64,000 nt of DNA from Apostichopus japonicus (Eukaryota > Echinodermata > Holothuroidea > Aspidochirotida > Stichopodidae), in the NCBI RefSeq assembly GCF_037975245.1, contig NC_092579.1, forward strand, positions 9,233,001-9,297,000, written 5' to 3'. The notes beneath the pieces are model-generated. The model worked only from the letters and a program-made list of their open reading frames with translations. It had not been told where the DNA came from and searched no databases. How positions within the stretch are numbered: position 1 is the first letter of the stretch; each line of letters starts with the position of its first letter. Positions 1 to 13,500 of this stretch are shown in pieces. Position numbers and translations under genes: made by a program.

Positions 1-1933
1 AGCTATTTTATACAGCTCTCAATAAAATTTAAAAACATTATTTTGATGATTTTTCATTTTTGAATATTTTATTAAAAGCGACAAAATATGGTTTTGATGT
101 ATAATTAAGTAATTTTTAAAGGTCAGTTAATTACACGGATCCCTACTTAAAGTGAGTTTGTCAACGTTTCAAAACTTGATTTAGCAGAATGTGTGGGATA
201 TTTGCCCGAACTATGCGTGCACTTCACCAGCCGGGTTCATACATCAGTTGCAGGTACTTGCTAAGAGCAAATTTCAAACAATATAATGCAAAGACGAATA
301 AAAAAAATGAAAATATTCTTGTTTTATTTTTCCACGTAGTTACGAGTGAGTCGTGTACAAGACCGTTGTATCTGTTTTCAGTATAGACCAAAGATCTAAA
401 AGTCCATTTCTATGGTATATATACATACGATCTCGAATATCTACCAGCCCGCCCTCTGTTAACCTCAGTTGGCCAGCTGTTATTATGGACATCGAATTTA
501 ACAGGAGCAATAGGATCTACGGAATAAAAAAGAAAGCCACCATCAAATAGTTCGGTGACGGTGTTGGCCGTATTATACAGGTCGGGAAGAACAAACATAA
601 CAGTCTAGAACTAAATTAGTTATACGTATACACCTCTTTCCCAAGGTTCATCAGGGCATTGTGTCACATGTGCATGACTCATTGGTCACGAACAAATGAC
701 AACAACCAGAACTGGAATTTTGAAATGATAATACTAGTACTGTACTATTCTAGTACAGCTCTAACTTAGTCTACAGGTAATTACATATATGTCAGACTCT
801 GAGATAAATGTATACGAAGTAACCAATAGAAGCTTACTGGATACAACCCTGTGTTTGAATGTTCTTGGCACCGTTTCGTCCTTACTCTATTACTAAACGT
901 TGACAAAAGGACGATGGAAACCATCGATTCAGTAAGAAATATGTGACACGGGTTTGTGCACATTTTATACTTTTAGTGTTAGTCCTAACGTTAGTACTAT
1001 GCATTTAAGGATTAATGCCTAACATTAGGCAAGGCCTGTTGGGTACAGGCCAACTAATAGTAATAATGTGCTACAAGTACAAATATTACGTACTGTTAGT
1101 CAAATACTGCCTAGAAATCATATATATTGCATGACATTTTCCTGCCTATTCTTTCAAAGTTACAGCATGATATAAGGCACCTTATCTTGCTAATGTTAGC
1201 CCTGGAATACAATTAATTGTTTAGGTTATCAGGATTGATTTAACACACTTGGTCACAGACTTGTAGCCTATAAGTAGTACAAGTACAACAGCATTTAATT
1301 AGTACAAGTTTCTCTTTGAAAGAGTACAAGCACAATGTTCTAAACAAGAGAACAAACGTAATTTTGGGATAGTAACAATTACTACTATTGTCATCATGTC
1401 CCGAGTACCACTGTGCATACTGAATCACGAGGGTGAGAGTGAGAACAGGCAACGATGTTAGAGTATGGGTATGGACTCCCTATAAGCCTGCTGGGTCATT
1501 CATCCGTATTATTAACTTTTGTCCTGGCTAGGCTACAGTAGTTGGATCAGCTTCACAACTCCTACTGTACAGGTAAACAAACAAGGCCAAAATTGTTGCC
1601 AGAACTCAATGACTGTCAACGTAACTGATTTCTGTGTTTGATTAATTATTCAACATATTTTATGATTTTATGTTTCCATATAGGCATATATGTTAAATTG
1701 ATAATGATGTAATGCTTAAGTGTACTTGTGCATTTTACAATTTGCACATATCTCTGTTTCAATTAACAATGTCTGAAAGAGGAAATAAAGAAATTCAAAA
1801 TTGAATCGATTATCTCGCAAGAGTTATTATCTGTGTCATGCAGTCAGAAACATGCATTATTTTGTATGAAGGATACACACATAAATACAATAACTAACTA
1901 GTACAGAATGCATTTCATTGATTTTGATAACAG
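1..1933. other. Upstream flank of FLCN, no gene recognised
   Basis: AT-rich DNA with only short open frames that lack recognisable similarity. A CAG at 1931-1933, just before the FLCN start codon, looks like a splice acceptor. The 5' UTR may therefore begin in a non-coding exon somewhere in this stretch, but I cannot place that exon or a promoter. A perfect 8-bp inverted repeat with a 3-base loop (CTGTACTA / TAGTACAG) lies at about 739-757. The palindrome CTAACGTTAG is at 985-994. Confidence 0.6.
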
Positions 1934-1957
1934 GAAAAACTTTGAATTTGTGCCATC

Positions 1958-4900
1958 ATGAATGCTGTTATTGCACTCTGTCACTTTTGTGAACTGCACG
2001 GTCCCAGGATCCTCTTCTCTACACAAGCCTACCATAATGACCCTGGGAAACTAGGTTCTAATGGTGCAGCTCTCTTCAGGAGTAGGTCAGAGACAGGTGG
2101 ATCCACTTCTTCAGTAGGAAGTGAGAGGTCAGGAGGTACTGCTGGTAGCCAGAGGACAGAACTATGTGAGGTGTGTTGTTGCATCAGACTTCTTTTAAAC
2201 ATATATCTTTTGCATAATAATACTCCTCTAAAAGAGGCAAGTGTCTAAGAAGATATACAAGATGTTTCGATATCTCCCTCTTATAGATTCCCCAAGTTTG
2301 CTCATGTTTTCTGCAATTTATGTCTGCACTCTCCAACCCCCTCCCCCCCCAAAAAAATAAAGAATACAGAAATAGCAAAGAAATAACCCTTGTTTTCTCC
2401 GCGCCAAAAATAAATTAGAAATGAAATTCCCATCCCCCCCCCGAAAAAAAAAAACAGGCAAATAAATCAATCTGTTAGCACTTTATAGCACATATTTAGT
2501 TATATTAGATATTGTTTCCTGTCATTGGTAATTTGTTAATGTTTTTATTTGGTATATGATTGGTTTGCCTAACATTTTGTCTTCCCAATGGTGATACTTA
2601 TAGCATTTAAGGAAAAAATTGATATTCTTTGGAAAAGAAATGTCTTCAAATGTTAATTCTTTGACACTTTCAACGCAGGCTTGCCGCTCCATCCAACACG
2701 GACATTCTGGCTTCATTAGCTACGATCACAATGTGGGTATCAGCTACACCAGTTCTCAGTACCCATCTCAGCCACAGATATTTACAATGGTCAGACAGGC
2801 TTGTATCAGAAGCTTAAGCTGTGAGGTAATTTACTTCTTAAGACATGGCCACCAATACCCAAAGTTCTGATTTATATGCAAGACACTTGAATAAACTAAC
2901 TTATTTGAGCTGGGTATAATATTGATTGAAGTTTCAAAGCCATGAACTTTATAAATGCTTGTTTCATTTTTTTTGAGAGAGAGAGAGAATTAAGTAATGC
3001 AGTGAACAAATTTCTTTTGCTAGATATTTAAGTAAATATTCAAACAAAATTCTATGTCAAAGTAAAATCTGTTTGCAAAGTTTTAAGTTAACACCATCGC
3101 TTATCTGTTTTGCTCTTAAAGATAAGAACAGCACATGAGTGTTTCTTATCTGTCACTTGTTTTCTTTCTTTTTTGTTTTGTACACAGGTTTGCCCGGGTA
3201 GGGAAGGACCTATTTTCTTTGGGGATGAACATTACGGGTACACTTTGAGTTATACGTTTTTTGTGAAAGACAGTCAAGCCAGAGGTTTCCAACGATGGTA
3301 CAGCATCATCGTAGTGATGATGGACAAAATGTTTCTCTTGAATTCATGGCCGTTCTTGACTTCCAACATTCGCTCGATTATCGACAAAATACAAGCACAG
3401 GCGATCAGCATCTACGAGAAGGAACAGGCGGCGAAATCTGAGAGAGCAGAACGAATCAATCGACAGTTACATGCGCCACAGACGTTCTACCTCCGCAGAG
3501 GTGGAGGCACTCAAGCATTTCGTTCACTAATAGATCTAACGGGCGATAAACAACTCTTTCGTTACTTACACATGCTATTCGCATGGATTCTGATGGCCGG
3601 CGGAAGCAGGTTCACAGAGAAGTTTCTGGAAGGTCCCCCGAATGAAGAGGAATTTCTGGATTTTGCTAGGGAGGAAGGTAAAGGGAATTAGTTTTGTGAC
3701 TTTGTGTGTTTATTACTTTTTCTGTGTGTTTGTTTGTTTTTTCTTGTCAGCAATGAATCAGTCATGTGACTTTAATGATGAATTGTCACAATTAGCTAGA
3801 GGGATTTCATTTCTGAATACTGCTTTGGTCACATAGATTACAGACATTTTCGAAATATATATACAGATAGTTTGTGTGTTGTGAGTGTGTTGTCTCAACC
3901 TCTGTATACAAGCTGTAATTTTGATATCTGACAAAATTTCATAGAAAACTGTTAATAAATTCATTTCTTTCATCTGTCTTTGATCCATGGAACACACAGT
4001 TTACCATTTATATAGGATTATGTTCATTCCAGTTTGATGGTCAATACAGGATATTAACAGCCTGTGATTATGTATTTCATTGTAAACACTATATATAAAA
4101 CAGTAACATCCTGTCAGCTTACATAATCTCTTATCATACTGTAGCCAAGTAGCCACCACTCAATTATCTGTGAAATGTGGTGCTTTTCTCCCAATAAGTT
4201 GCCTTACTTTTACAAAATGAATAAAACAAGGACTTCCTCTTTCTTAATTGGTTAATATAATTTAAAAACAATGTCCAAACTGTATTCATGAATAATATAA
4301 TCCGTAAAACTGTGGGTAGTTTCTGTTTGAGTATTATTATTAGACCTTTTAAATCTGTTGGCCATGTCCATACATGTAGAGTTTGTCATTCAAAATATTT
4401 GCATTCTATGGTGCATCTGTAGTTTCACTTTGCTTGAACGTGGGAGAATTATTCTTTTGGTATTTCTGCTTTTGATATTATATTAATTTTCTCACTCTTT
4501 TTAATATCCCTGAAAACTGTTTTTTATATATTTTTTTTATATTCAATTGTTCTTTTCTATTTCACAGAAACGGAGGAGGGGTTTATTAAAGTCACAACAA
4601 GACATCCAGAGACAGAAAAAGTACAAACAGATGAAGTTTTGAATTCTTCTGAGGCTGAGCTGAGCTACTCTGATGATGGAGGGATGATCTTTAGATCCCT
4701 TAGTCACTTTAGACAAGTGAGAATCTCTTTATTTGTTAAATATTAGAAAGAAAAATGGATTTATAACCTTTTCTTATTTTCCAGGTTTCAGAAAGTGATT
4801 CACAATTAACGATGATAATAACATACAGTATGTTTACAGTGTTGTAAAGTGGATTCTTTGTGAAAGCCACAGGCTTGAAATTTTGAATCAATTTTGAATC

Positions 4901-7900
4901 AAGTTACTTTTAATAAAACAAATCACAGTTAGTACTTTGAAACTGAAAGTGAATGAGGTAGCTAGTGTATTGGGCAAAGAATAGTTTAAGGAAGAACATA
5001 CTGGTTAGTGAGAATCTAGGACATTTTCAAATATCAGAAAATAAAATGTGACACAACCAAAGGTGGTTTTATTGTCTGGAGACATAACAGGGCAAAAGGA
5101 AGAATGGGTGCAGTTAGGTGGGGAAGATGCAGACACAATTACTAAGAGCATGATTTGGTAAAAGGAGGGTTGGGTGCAGGTGGGTGGGAGGATGCAGACA
5201 CAATTACTAAGAGCATGGTTTGGTAAAAGGAGGGATGGGTGTGGGTGGGAAAGATGCAGACACAGTTACTTAGAGCATGGTTTCTTAGGAGGGATATGTG
5301 CAGCTGGGTGGGGAAGATGCAGACACAATTACTAAGAGCATGGATTGGTAAAAAGAGGGATGGGTGTGGGTGGGTGGTGGGGAAGATGCAGACACAATTA
5401 ATAAGAGCATGTTTGGATCTCAATGTTGCAGTAATCAAGAAATTTTGATGCAAGGAACATTACTAAGTACGTACTGTGTTTCCTTACAATGAAGACAAAC
5501 ACTGCTTATTTGTGTTATGCTGAACTATAGTAAGATCAAGAATATGATGAACTTTCAGCTCTAGGGTAAGACACGGTGGGTTAATATGTTCATATGAGAT
5601 GAATTTGTGGAGTGTAAGACACAGTGGGTAATATGTTTGTATGAGAAACTTTGTTAGAAGAAAAAAAACAATGGCAGATGAACCATATTTTGAAATACCC
5701 ATTACAAATAATCTGTCACCTACCCTCAACAGAGCTCCCAATTTCCTAGCCATTCTCATTTTACATTGTTATATAGTGTATTATTCCGGTCTTTTTTTTC
5801 TTACAGGTGATCGGCAGTATTAATTTCCATGACTTGGCCTACCATATTCTCACTGGAAACCAACTCATTGTTAGAAGTCAGAGCAAGTGTACCCTTAAAT
5901 CTGCCTTTGACGTTTTAAAGGTATTTGCTGATCGATCAGATCCCATTCTCGTTTGATTTAGGCCCTGGGTTAAAAAAGAAAAGCTTGCAGCAGCTACAAT
6001 CCTGCTGCAGCCAAGGATGGATCAATACCAAACTTTAAAAAGTATCTGTGAAGTCCAGCAGTGCCTATTGTATGAAACCACATAGCAGAAAAGATTATGC
6101 CCTATGCAGCCTAGCTGCGGTGATGGTGCAGGCCACTCATCATCCACATTGTGTCATGGTGCCTTATTATAACCTTACACTCTTCCAATCAGGCCAGGTC
6201 AAACTTTTCAATTCAAATTATTTATGGTACTTTGAAGGAGTTTGATTTTCTTGTAGTTGTAGGGTTTATGCATACTTCCGTCATCCATGGACTGACCACT
6301 ATGAAGCCACAGATTTTAGGAAATCACACTTAAAACAAGTTTACTTCTAATTTTGGGTAGTTCCCTTTTTTTTTTGAGGGTTTTAAAATACAGACAGTGT
6401 TTTTATCTCAATACATTACATGTATAGAGATATTGTAACAGTAAGTGAGACTTTTCTCTTAAAAATTTTTCAGCGTCTTCATATAAAGTTCTTTTTCTCT
6501 GGAATTTTCAGAGCAAGCATATATCATATAGGCCAACAAAAGTTACTATTTTTTATTCGAGAATTTTATCTCATTCTATGACTATTTCACCGATTTATGT
6601 CCAAATCAAGCCAATTTGGACCGAAATACAGTTTAAACAACCCATTTTTGCACACGCTCCAAAACTTATGTTTTATGAAAGAGAATAGAATAGAATTGTC
6701 TGTCAACAGTGGTATCGTCTAAGATAGGGTCCTATGTATTATATATTTTATTAACATTTTAAACTTTCATTTGTTGTTTACAGGTAGGTATTAATAAGAA
6801 TTTTACTAGCTCTATATGATATTTTATGGCATTTATTTGCTTTATTTGATGTTTAAATGATTTTTCTTTCTTAAAACAATACTGAGCTGCCGCCCCTACT
6901 TTTAGTAAAAAGGTCCGTTTTTGATGATTAAGCCCCGCCCCCAAGTCTGTTTTGTAGCAGATTGGCTATGACTCATGGCAGCTACATGTTAGATATATGA
7001 AAATGGCTACCCTCGCTACCAATTGTCTGTACTGTAGTTAGGTACGCCAGGTGTAGTTTATTGCATGCTAATTACATATACAAATTCTGTACTGCTGAAT
7101 TCTACGTAGGCTAGTGCATTTAATTTATATTAGGCCTTTGTTTTTGTAACATTCATTTAAGGATAGTACTGGTGTTCAGGTAGCTTTTCAGAGCAAGGGC
7201 CATGATAAGTTTGTTTGATTGCCCTTCATGTATTTTGTATAATTACGTATACACATTCTTGTATTTCTGAAGGCTACTTACTGTAGGCCTAGTGCATTTA
7301 AAAAAATATATAGGCCTAGGCCCCCTAGGCCTATTAGGCTTTCAGTGATAGCCACATTAGCATTGTACTGGTGTTCAGACAGCTTTTCCTAGGAAGGACC
7401 AGGGTAAGTTTGTTGATGGGTACGTTTAAAAGAGGAGCTGGCCATAGCATCACAACTTTTATAAGACTATAAAAATTGTATAAGGTTATGTTTTATTTAT
7501 AAGGATATAAGATGTATAAGGTTATAAGAAGTATGTTTAGCTTTCTTTTGAACCTGTAATGTTTGACATCAAATGTATAAAGAATTAAAATAAAATAACA
7601 AAATGGAGAGGAACTGAGGTGGCTATTAGGGGAGGAGGAGGCCACCCATCACTTGCATATAAAAACTTGTAATCTTCTTTTACATTATTTTTTTCCAAGT
7701 CATAAATCCATGAAATCTTCATGTCAGAAAATTGAGATGGAAAAACGGGGGTTGTTTTGATATCTAGAAGTGGACACAGTTTTGATGGTAGTCACCACTA
7801 CAGTCTACAGTAACATACAGTAGGTCAATAGGCCTAGCTCTCAAGGCAGGCATCAAGAACATGGTCGAGTTGTTCGCCTCTTCTAATTTGGCCGTTGTAA

Positions 7901-10083
7901 TTGACGTCAAACTATATGACCAAAAAGTCCAACAGAGACTGACCCAAGATGAAGGATACCACATAAAAAACAAGTTCTTAAATATTCTATGACATTACTA
8001 AACCTTGCAACGTCGTTCTTTTGACTAACAGGCAATGAGCGCTAAAGGCAAGACTAGCAGGATAAAGTGTAACCTGCAGAGACTATTCGTGGCAAAGTAG
8101 CAAAAATGCAAGTTATATATTTGTTGTACCATGATTGATATTAATAATTGTAGAGACAGAGCAAAGATTTGAAATTATGAATCAAAATTAAAACTTCCAG
8201 TATTGAGATACTGCATCATTGATGCTCTTGTTTATATTGCAGTTATAACAGCAGTGCTGTTATATCTTGAACTTGAACATAATTTACAAGACGATTCTTC
8301 TTGGTTTCATTTCAGACTCTTCTACCTGCTGGTATAGGGACAACTATAGTCTTCAGCGATAAATACGAAGAGTCCTGGAAGTGCAATTTTTTAGGTCTGT
8401 CCCTGGACACCGGAATACCAGAGTATGTGCTAGCCTCGGAACTCTACATAGCCTTGGATATAATTCCAGAGGAGCGCAATCCGACAGATTACACCAAGGT
8501 TATGGTGGACTCCAACGACCCATTCCATGGATTCGGTATCGCCATTAAAAGTAGCGCCACCGTCCCAGATACGGGTAAGACGATCAACGGTTATCTTCAG
8601 TGTCGTTAGAATCGTTGTTAGATGATATTCAGAGAATGAAGGGAGCAGGGATTCCTTCATGCCCCCTAACCCCACCCTCACCTCACTCAGGTATTACCTC
8701 CAAAAAAAGTGGGAGATCGGGTTAGGAAAGTACTATTTTGGTCAATGGCGATGAGTTTTCAAAATGACCGGGTAGATCACATAGACAAAGCCTGTACAAT
8801 CTTCACAGAATACATGGGTCTTAAAGTTTGTCTATAGATGTCCAATATTAACTATGATAAAGTCTTGCAAGTATTATATTTCAGGAATGGAAAAATTTGG
8901 ATGATTCCTATTTTACCATGATCCATGCCTCAAAAAGAGTGCACACCTTTATCATGTGCAGTGGAGTTCAACAGACATCAAACAGTGGATTTTGCAAACA
9001 CAGTTTCTCAAGAAGAGAATCTTTGTGAAAACAACAATTATCTAATTGCATCATTGAAACCTCAATGCAGTTTTAAACACTTTTCTTAGCTTTCATAGTG
9101 TATGTCACTTTGTCCAAAAGTCCAAAATAGTCAAATGAAATAAGCCATCACCAATGTTCTAGTTAGTGGAACTTAATACTTCTTTCTTGTCAATGAAACT
9201 GAACAATCTGGGGAGGCCTTGTAGGCATGGTACCTCTAGAAGGGAACCATCAGATATCAGAGTACTAAGAATATATCTAATTACATCATCGAAACCACAT
9301 TGCAATTTTGTTTGCGTTTCTGGTTTTGTCCTCAGTTCCAACCTTCCAGAGTAGAGTGGAGCATATGATGGACAATACAAGCTTAGATGAGAATGTCATT
9401 TCCACTTTCCTGGCAGCCATTAAACAAGAGTGGATGAAGTAAGTTTGTTTGCTTAATAGAAAATAGATTATGCATCTATTTTCATCTTGATATCAACTAA
9501 ACTTCTAAAATCCTTGTATAAAGGCCATACTAGTTTTTTTTTTTTTTTGCAGCGACTCCTACGGTTTAGCACAAATTAGTAATTAATCAATCCATTGTTT
9601 CATGAATAATAGTCTTGAATTGTAAAAGGCACAATACCAGCTGTTTACACCACACCTTTAGTAAGCTTTGTCTTTTGTATTTTTTGTGTATCCACAGTAT
9701 GTAAACGTCTATTGGTCTCATTTTCAGCCACAAGCTCATTTTGTTGGCCTCCAAATAGTGAAAATAAACCATTCAATGCTGGTGAATCAAGTGGTGTTTC
9801 TTTGAAGATGACTTTGTGCATAAAAATATTTTGAATTTTGGTGAAGAGATTTTTCTAGATTTTTTTTTGTACTATCCTTCTTTTCAGCAAAGTGAAAATG
9901 CTGTTTAAATTTACAAGGGCTGGAAATCACACAGAGGAAGAGACAAACAGGCTGTTGAAGATACTGCAGGCAGAGAAACGAGATGAACCTCTTTTGAAAT
10001 ACTGGAAGATGGGTCTAAGTTCGCAGTATAAATCTCACCTTCTGACAGAAAGCATGGGATTGGCTAGCCCTTCAAGCTCATAG
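1958..10083 (+). CDS. FLCN: Folliculin (FLCN), complete eight-exon gene
   Basis: Coding exons are 1958-2170, 2679-2825, 3188-3677, 4568-4716, 5807-5920, 8316-8574, 9336-9438 and 9888-10083. All junctions are GT-AG and the phases agree, giving 1671 nt and about 556 residues (human folliculin has 579). The N-terminus [17 protein letters not shown], the [13 protein letters not shown] block and [13 protein letters not shown] are hallmark folliculin sequence. Arg152 in that last block matches the human Arg164 arginine finger. The N-terminal half (about residues 75-285) is the longin domain and the C-terminal part (about 330-556) the DENN domain, joined by an acidic linker encoded mainly by exon 4. 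Known role: with FNIP it is the GTPase-activating protein for RagC/D at the lysosome, controlling mTORC1 signalling to TFEB/TFE3. The start is the first ATG, matching the family N-terminus. No break or missing motif was seen. Confidence 0.97.
5097..5415. repeat. Minisatellite in FLCN intron 4, five copies of 62-69 bp
   Basis: The core GATGCAGACACAATTACTAA recurs at 5126, 5191, 5253, 5316 and 5385, with spacings of 65, 62, 63 and 69 bases. GGGTG-rich sequence lies between the cores. Copies differ by substitutions and small indels. The open frames across it on both strands are a by-product of the repetition. Confidence 0.9.
5566..5645. repeat. Two-copy tandem repeat in FLCN intron 4
   Basis: GTAAGACACGGTGGGTTAAT and GTAAGACACAGTGGGTAAT are each followed by a similar ATGTT-rich tail ending in ATGAG. 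The two copies are about 45 bases apart. Confidence 0.75.
5921..8315. other. FLCN intron 5, no gene recognised
   Basis: This is the largest FLCN intron (2.4 kb), bounded by a GTATTT donor and a TTTCAG acceptor. It holds several homopolymer runs, many TAGGCCTA-type words near 7.1-7.35 kb and a diverged local duplication, described separately. No exon-like or protein-like sequence was found. Confidence 0.7.
7061..7416. repeat. Diverged ~180-bp tandem duplication in FLCN intron 5
   Basis: Two halves (about 7061-7217 and 7218-7416) share an ordered set of words: an ATTACRTATACA-like start, then TAGTGCATTTAA, then GTACTGGTGTTCAG followed by AGCTTTTC, then a GTAAGTTTGTT-like end. Indels and substitutions mark it as an old duplication. 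Confidence 0.65.
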
Positions 10084-10516
10084 ACTCTAATACTCTAGTC
10101 AGAGAAAAAGGGATGAAATTGTAATAAAAACTGTATATTGGATCTCAGGTCACATTACAAATTTCACCTCACAGATTAGCATGGGATTGGCTAGTCCAGC
10201 AAGTCCAAGACTATTATTCTGGTCACCAGAACAGGATAATTCACTGTGATATACTGGATGGATGGCAGCCACAGATTAACACCCTCTGGGGACCACACCC
10301 CCCCACCCCTTACAAAGTTTTCCAGACCCAAACCAGAAATAGAAAGTTGGCATTTCATGCTTGGAAATATTTCACAGAGGCTCCTTGACCTTGGGGGTTG
10401 ATAGGCACTTGCCCCATATGCTTATTGGATAATCTGTAAACAATGGTAGTTCTAAGCTGGAAATATAAATCCCACCTAATGAAAACTCCGCCAGTTGATA
10501 GACACTAAGACTGGAT
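9998..10516 (+). repeat. Decayed tandem copies of the FLCN last-exon tail
   Basis: The end of the coding sequence (10026-10104, containing AGCATGGGATTGGCTAGCCC) is echoed at about 10130-10232 by TTAGCATGGGATTGGCTAGT in matching context. It is echoed again near 10450-10516, where TTCTAAGCTGG and ATAAATCCCACCT resemble the coding words around 10016-10040. A weaker echo, ATACTGGATGGATGG, lies near 10243. These look like ancient tandem duplications of the terminal exon now sitting in the 3' UTR or just beyond it. The copies lack open frames. Confidence 0.6.
10123..10128 (+). promoter_or_regulatory. Candidate FLCN polyadenylation signal AATAAA
   Basis: A canonical AATAAA lies 40 bases after the FLCN stop codon. 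Further copies occur downstream (near 11188 and 11813), so this is only the nearest candidate. Confidence 0.4.
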
Positions 10517-13500
10517 AGAAAATCATTACAAACCTCTGGTGAAAGATCCTGCCTCAACAGTTACGTGATTCCAAAGATACACATCTCAAAAGTATGTGCC
10601 TCCAATGAGCAGGAGCAGAAGTTCAGATCATAGCCAAATCGATTTATTAAAAGCAATATTTCGGAAACGATTTGATGGATGCGATTGATGAAAACAGGTG
10701 TACAATGGTACTACAATGGTACCAAACAAGAAACTTTCCTTGGCAAGACCCTGCCAAGCAGTCAACATTATGAGATCCATTTGGTATAGCATTTCCTATG
10801 TTCAGAAAACAAACTGGATTGACAGGTCTTGAATTCTGCTCTATCTTCAATATCATGTTAGAATTCAGAGCCAGAATACAAGTCTTTTTTAAAGTCTTGC
10901 CTGGAATATTAAGTATGGTATCTGTGCATGTGAAATGCAAGTCTATTTGTCAAGTGACTGCAGTCCATCAAGTGGAAAATTTCACATAAATTTCTCTGTT
11001 AGTGCACCTCACTGATGGGAGACATACATGAGAGCATTTTACTCTTGAAGTTGTAAATGTTACATAGTACATGAAATGTTCATTCATGTGAAGCTGTTTT
11101 GATTTAATGTTTTAAACTAATCAGTGATTCATAGGATGGCTAAGTGTTTAAATTGGTAATTTAAGGTTTAGTCTCACTTTGACACCAAATAAAAGACATT
11201 ACAAAGATGAATTAAGTAGTAATATTTTTTATTGCCAACATTTAGCCAAATACAAAAGAAAATGCTTTTTTTTTTGGCAACTTCTTGCTATTGATTCAGC
11301 TGAAAGTTTATGCATTCACTGGTGCTTTTATAGACCTTGTCTTGTTATGTGTAAATTTTCAACTCTCTATTCTTTTTTCTTTGGGGTGGGTCACATTGTT
11401 TTGATAATCAAAGATATATAATTATCTTCATAAGTGGTGGTGAAATTTGCACTACTTGAAATTTATCCCTTGCAGAGCTTCTATTGTAAGAGGAATGTAA
11501 ACGGCAGTCATATGTAACAGTTATGTGTAACTGGCTAACCCCAGGGGCTAGTAAACCGTAGTAGGGATTGACCAGTGATAGAGATATTTAATAGTTTTGT
11601 GAAGATAAAGGTATTACAGATTACTAATTATATAATGGCGTGGGGATTTATAATGGCAACCAATCATCACTGTTTAATGTTGTGATGGGGTTTTTTTTTT
11701 CTCATCAAATTATTGAAATAATTACTTGATTTCTTACACAGTGACTTTTGTTTGAAAGCAGTACTAGTTCTTTGTGTCTTTGTATAAATTACATTAATAT
11801 ATGCAACTTCAAAATAAAGTTGAAAGCTGATAAAGTTTGCACGTTTTTTGTTTTTTTTTCTCAATACTTTCTTCCTTTCTATTTTTGTTCAAATTTTTAT
11901 AGTGATGAGTAACATAATATCAGTTTTGTTTATTCCCCAAAGAGGGTCATACCGTGTGAGGTTTAGAAGCTGATCTCCCCATACCCCATTATCAGCCACC
12001 CCCTTACCCCCCCTCCCCTTGCATTACCTTGTAGATTCCATTAACAAGATAATACAATACAGTGTCTGATGTTCCCTCTCTTTTTTTCCTTCTTGTGGTA
12101 TCAGACCCCTCACTTCCTTTGCATTCTCAAATATAAACAATGCTCATGATAACCATGACAAAAGGAAATAAACTAAATAAAACCGACATCTGAGGAGTCA
12201 TTCGTTCAGAATGTATATTGCACCTACTCATATGACATATTACTGTACAACAAGCAATTTTTCAATGATCTGCAGATTCTAACAAATGATAAACACCATG
12301 ATGATTTACTGTTAATAACATTAATACAAAAGTGCAAGAGGTATAGAATTGAGTATTGTGGGTAGTCCATACATTCCAATGGAACAGGTATAGACGACAC
12401 TCAAGTTGCAAGGGTATCAGATAAAACAGCAAGTAATATCAAATACTTTATGGTATAAGTCTCAGTTGCTAGCACATACATCATATACACCTACTACTCC
12501 CTACACAGACTTTTAAAAAATATTCCTGACATATTTGTGGGAAAACAAAAGAGTAATTTCCAGGCCATGTTTTACTTCTAAGTTTGTTATATATCTGTTA
12601 CTTGTTCGATTACTAATATATATCAAATATGTTGACATAAATTGGTATCTACCATACCACATGTAGCTGCTAAGATGGAGTAGCAGACTAACACAGAGTA
12701 TCACATTGAGTAAAGTCGATGTTTTGATACCATTAGTATACATAGATGCAAATACCATCTGGTTAGGGTGGAGCAGATGCAGGTTTTATGTTTCTGATTA
12801 ACAATGACATTGCAGCATTACTATATCGTTATAGTTCACTATAAATTTACAAAGAAGTGATTTATTCAGAGAGAGACAAAGTTACCTTTGTAATTCTTCT
12901 CACATCCTATACCATCGTCCTACACAAACACAACATCACCTGACTACAAGCCTAGAAAACTTGGAGTAAAACTTTCATTGTAGTAGTCAATAATCAAGAC
13001 CAAATGAGTTATATGAGTGAAAAGTAGGCCAACACTCTGGCATCTTTCATACCATTTCTTTGATATGTCTTTCTATAAGGAAAATTAGGAATTCAAACCA
13101 CTTTTAAAATTTTTGGTGGCACAAAAAATACACACTTAATGCCTCAACTGAACTTTTATTTTCACTTTCTTAATTATAGTTATACTGAGTTTGTAATACT
13201 GTTAGCACTGCAAATGCATTCATTGTTCCAGTTATCATGATTACTGAAGCAAATTGAAACAATCTTTCCTGCTTGATACTAATTATGCCAACTACTAACC
13301 TTTCAAGGAGACCTACTGTAGTTTTGTACATTGTTATGAAATCATCTGCCCTTAAAACTTATGTATGTTACAATCACAGAAAAAGTCTCAGGCTATTCCA
13401 TTTCAGTTTATTTTACCAATATTTGAGAGTGTCAACCTCAACTTATATGCATCTGACATAGTGCCAAGGTGAGAATCATGAGACACACATCTCCAAAGAT

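Noticed and set aside
5142-5453. Repeat-peptide frames in FLCN intron 4
   Set aside because: They arise from the 62-69-bp minisatellite and lie between well-supported FLCN exons.
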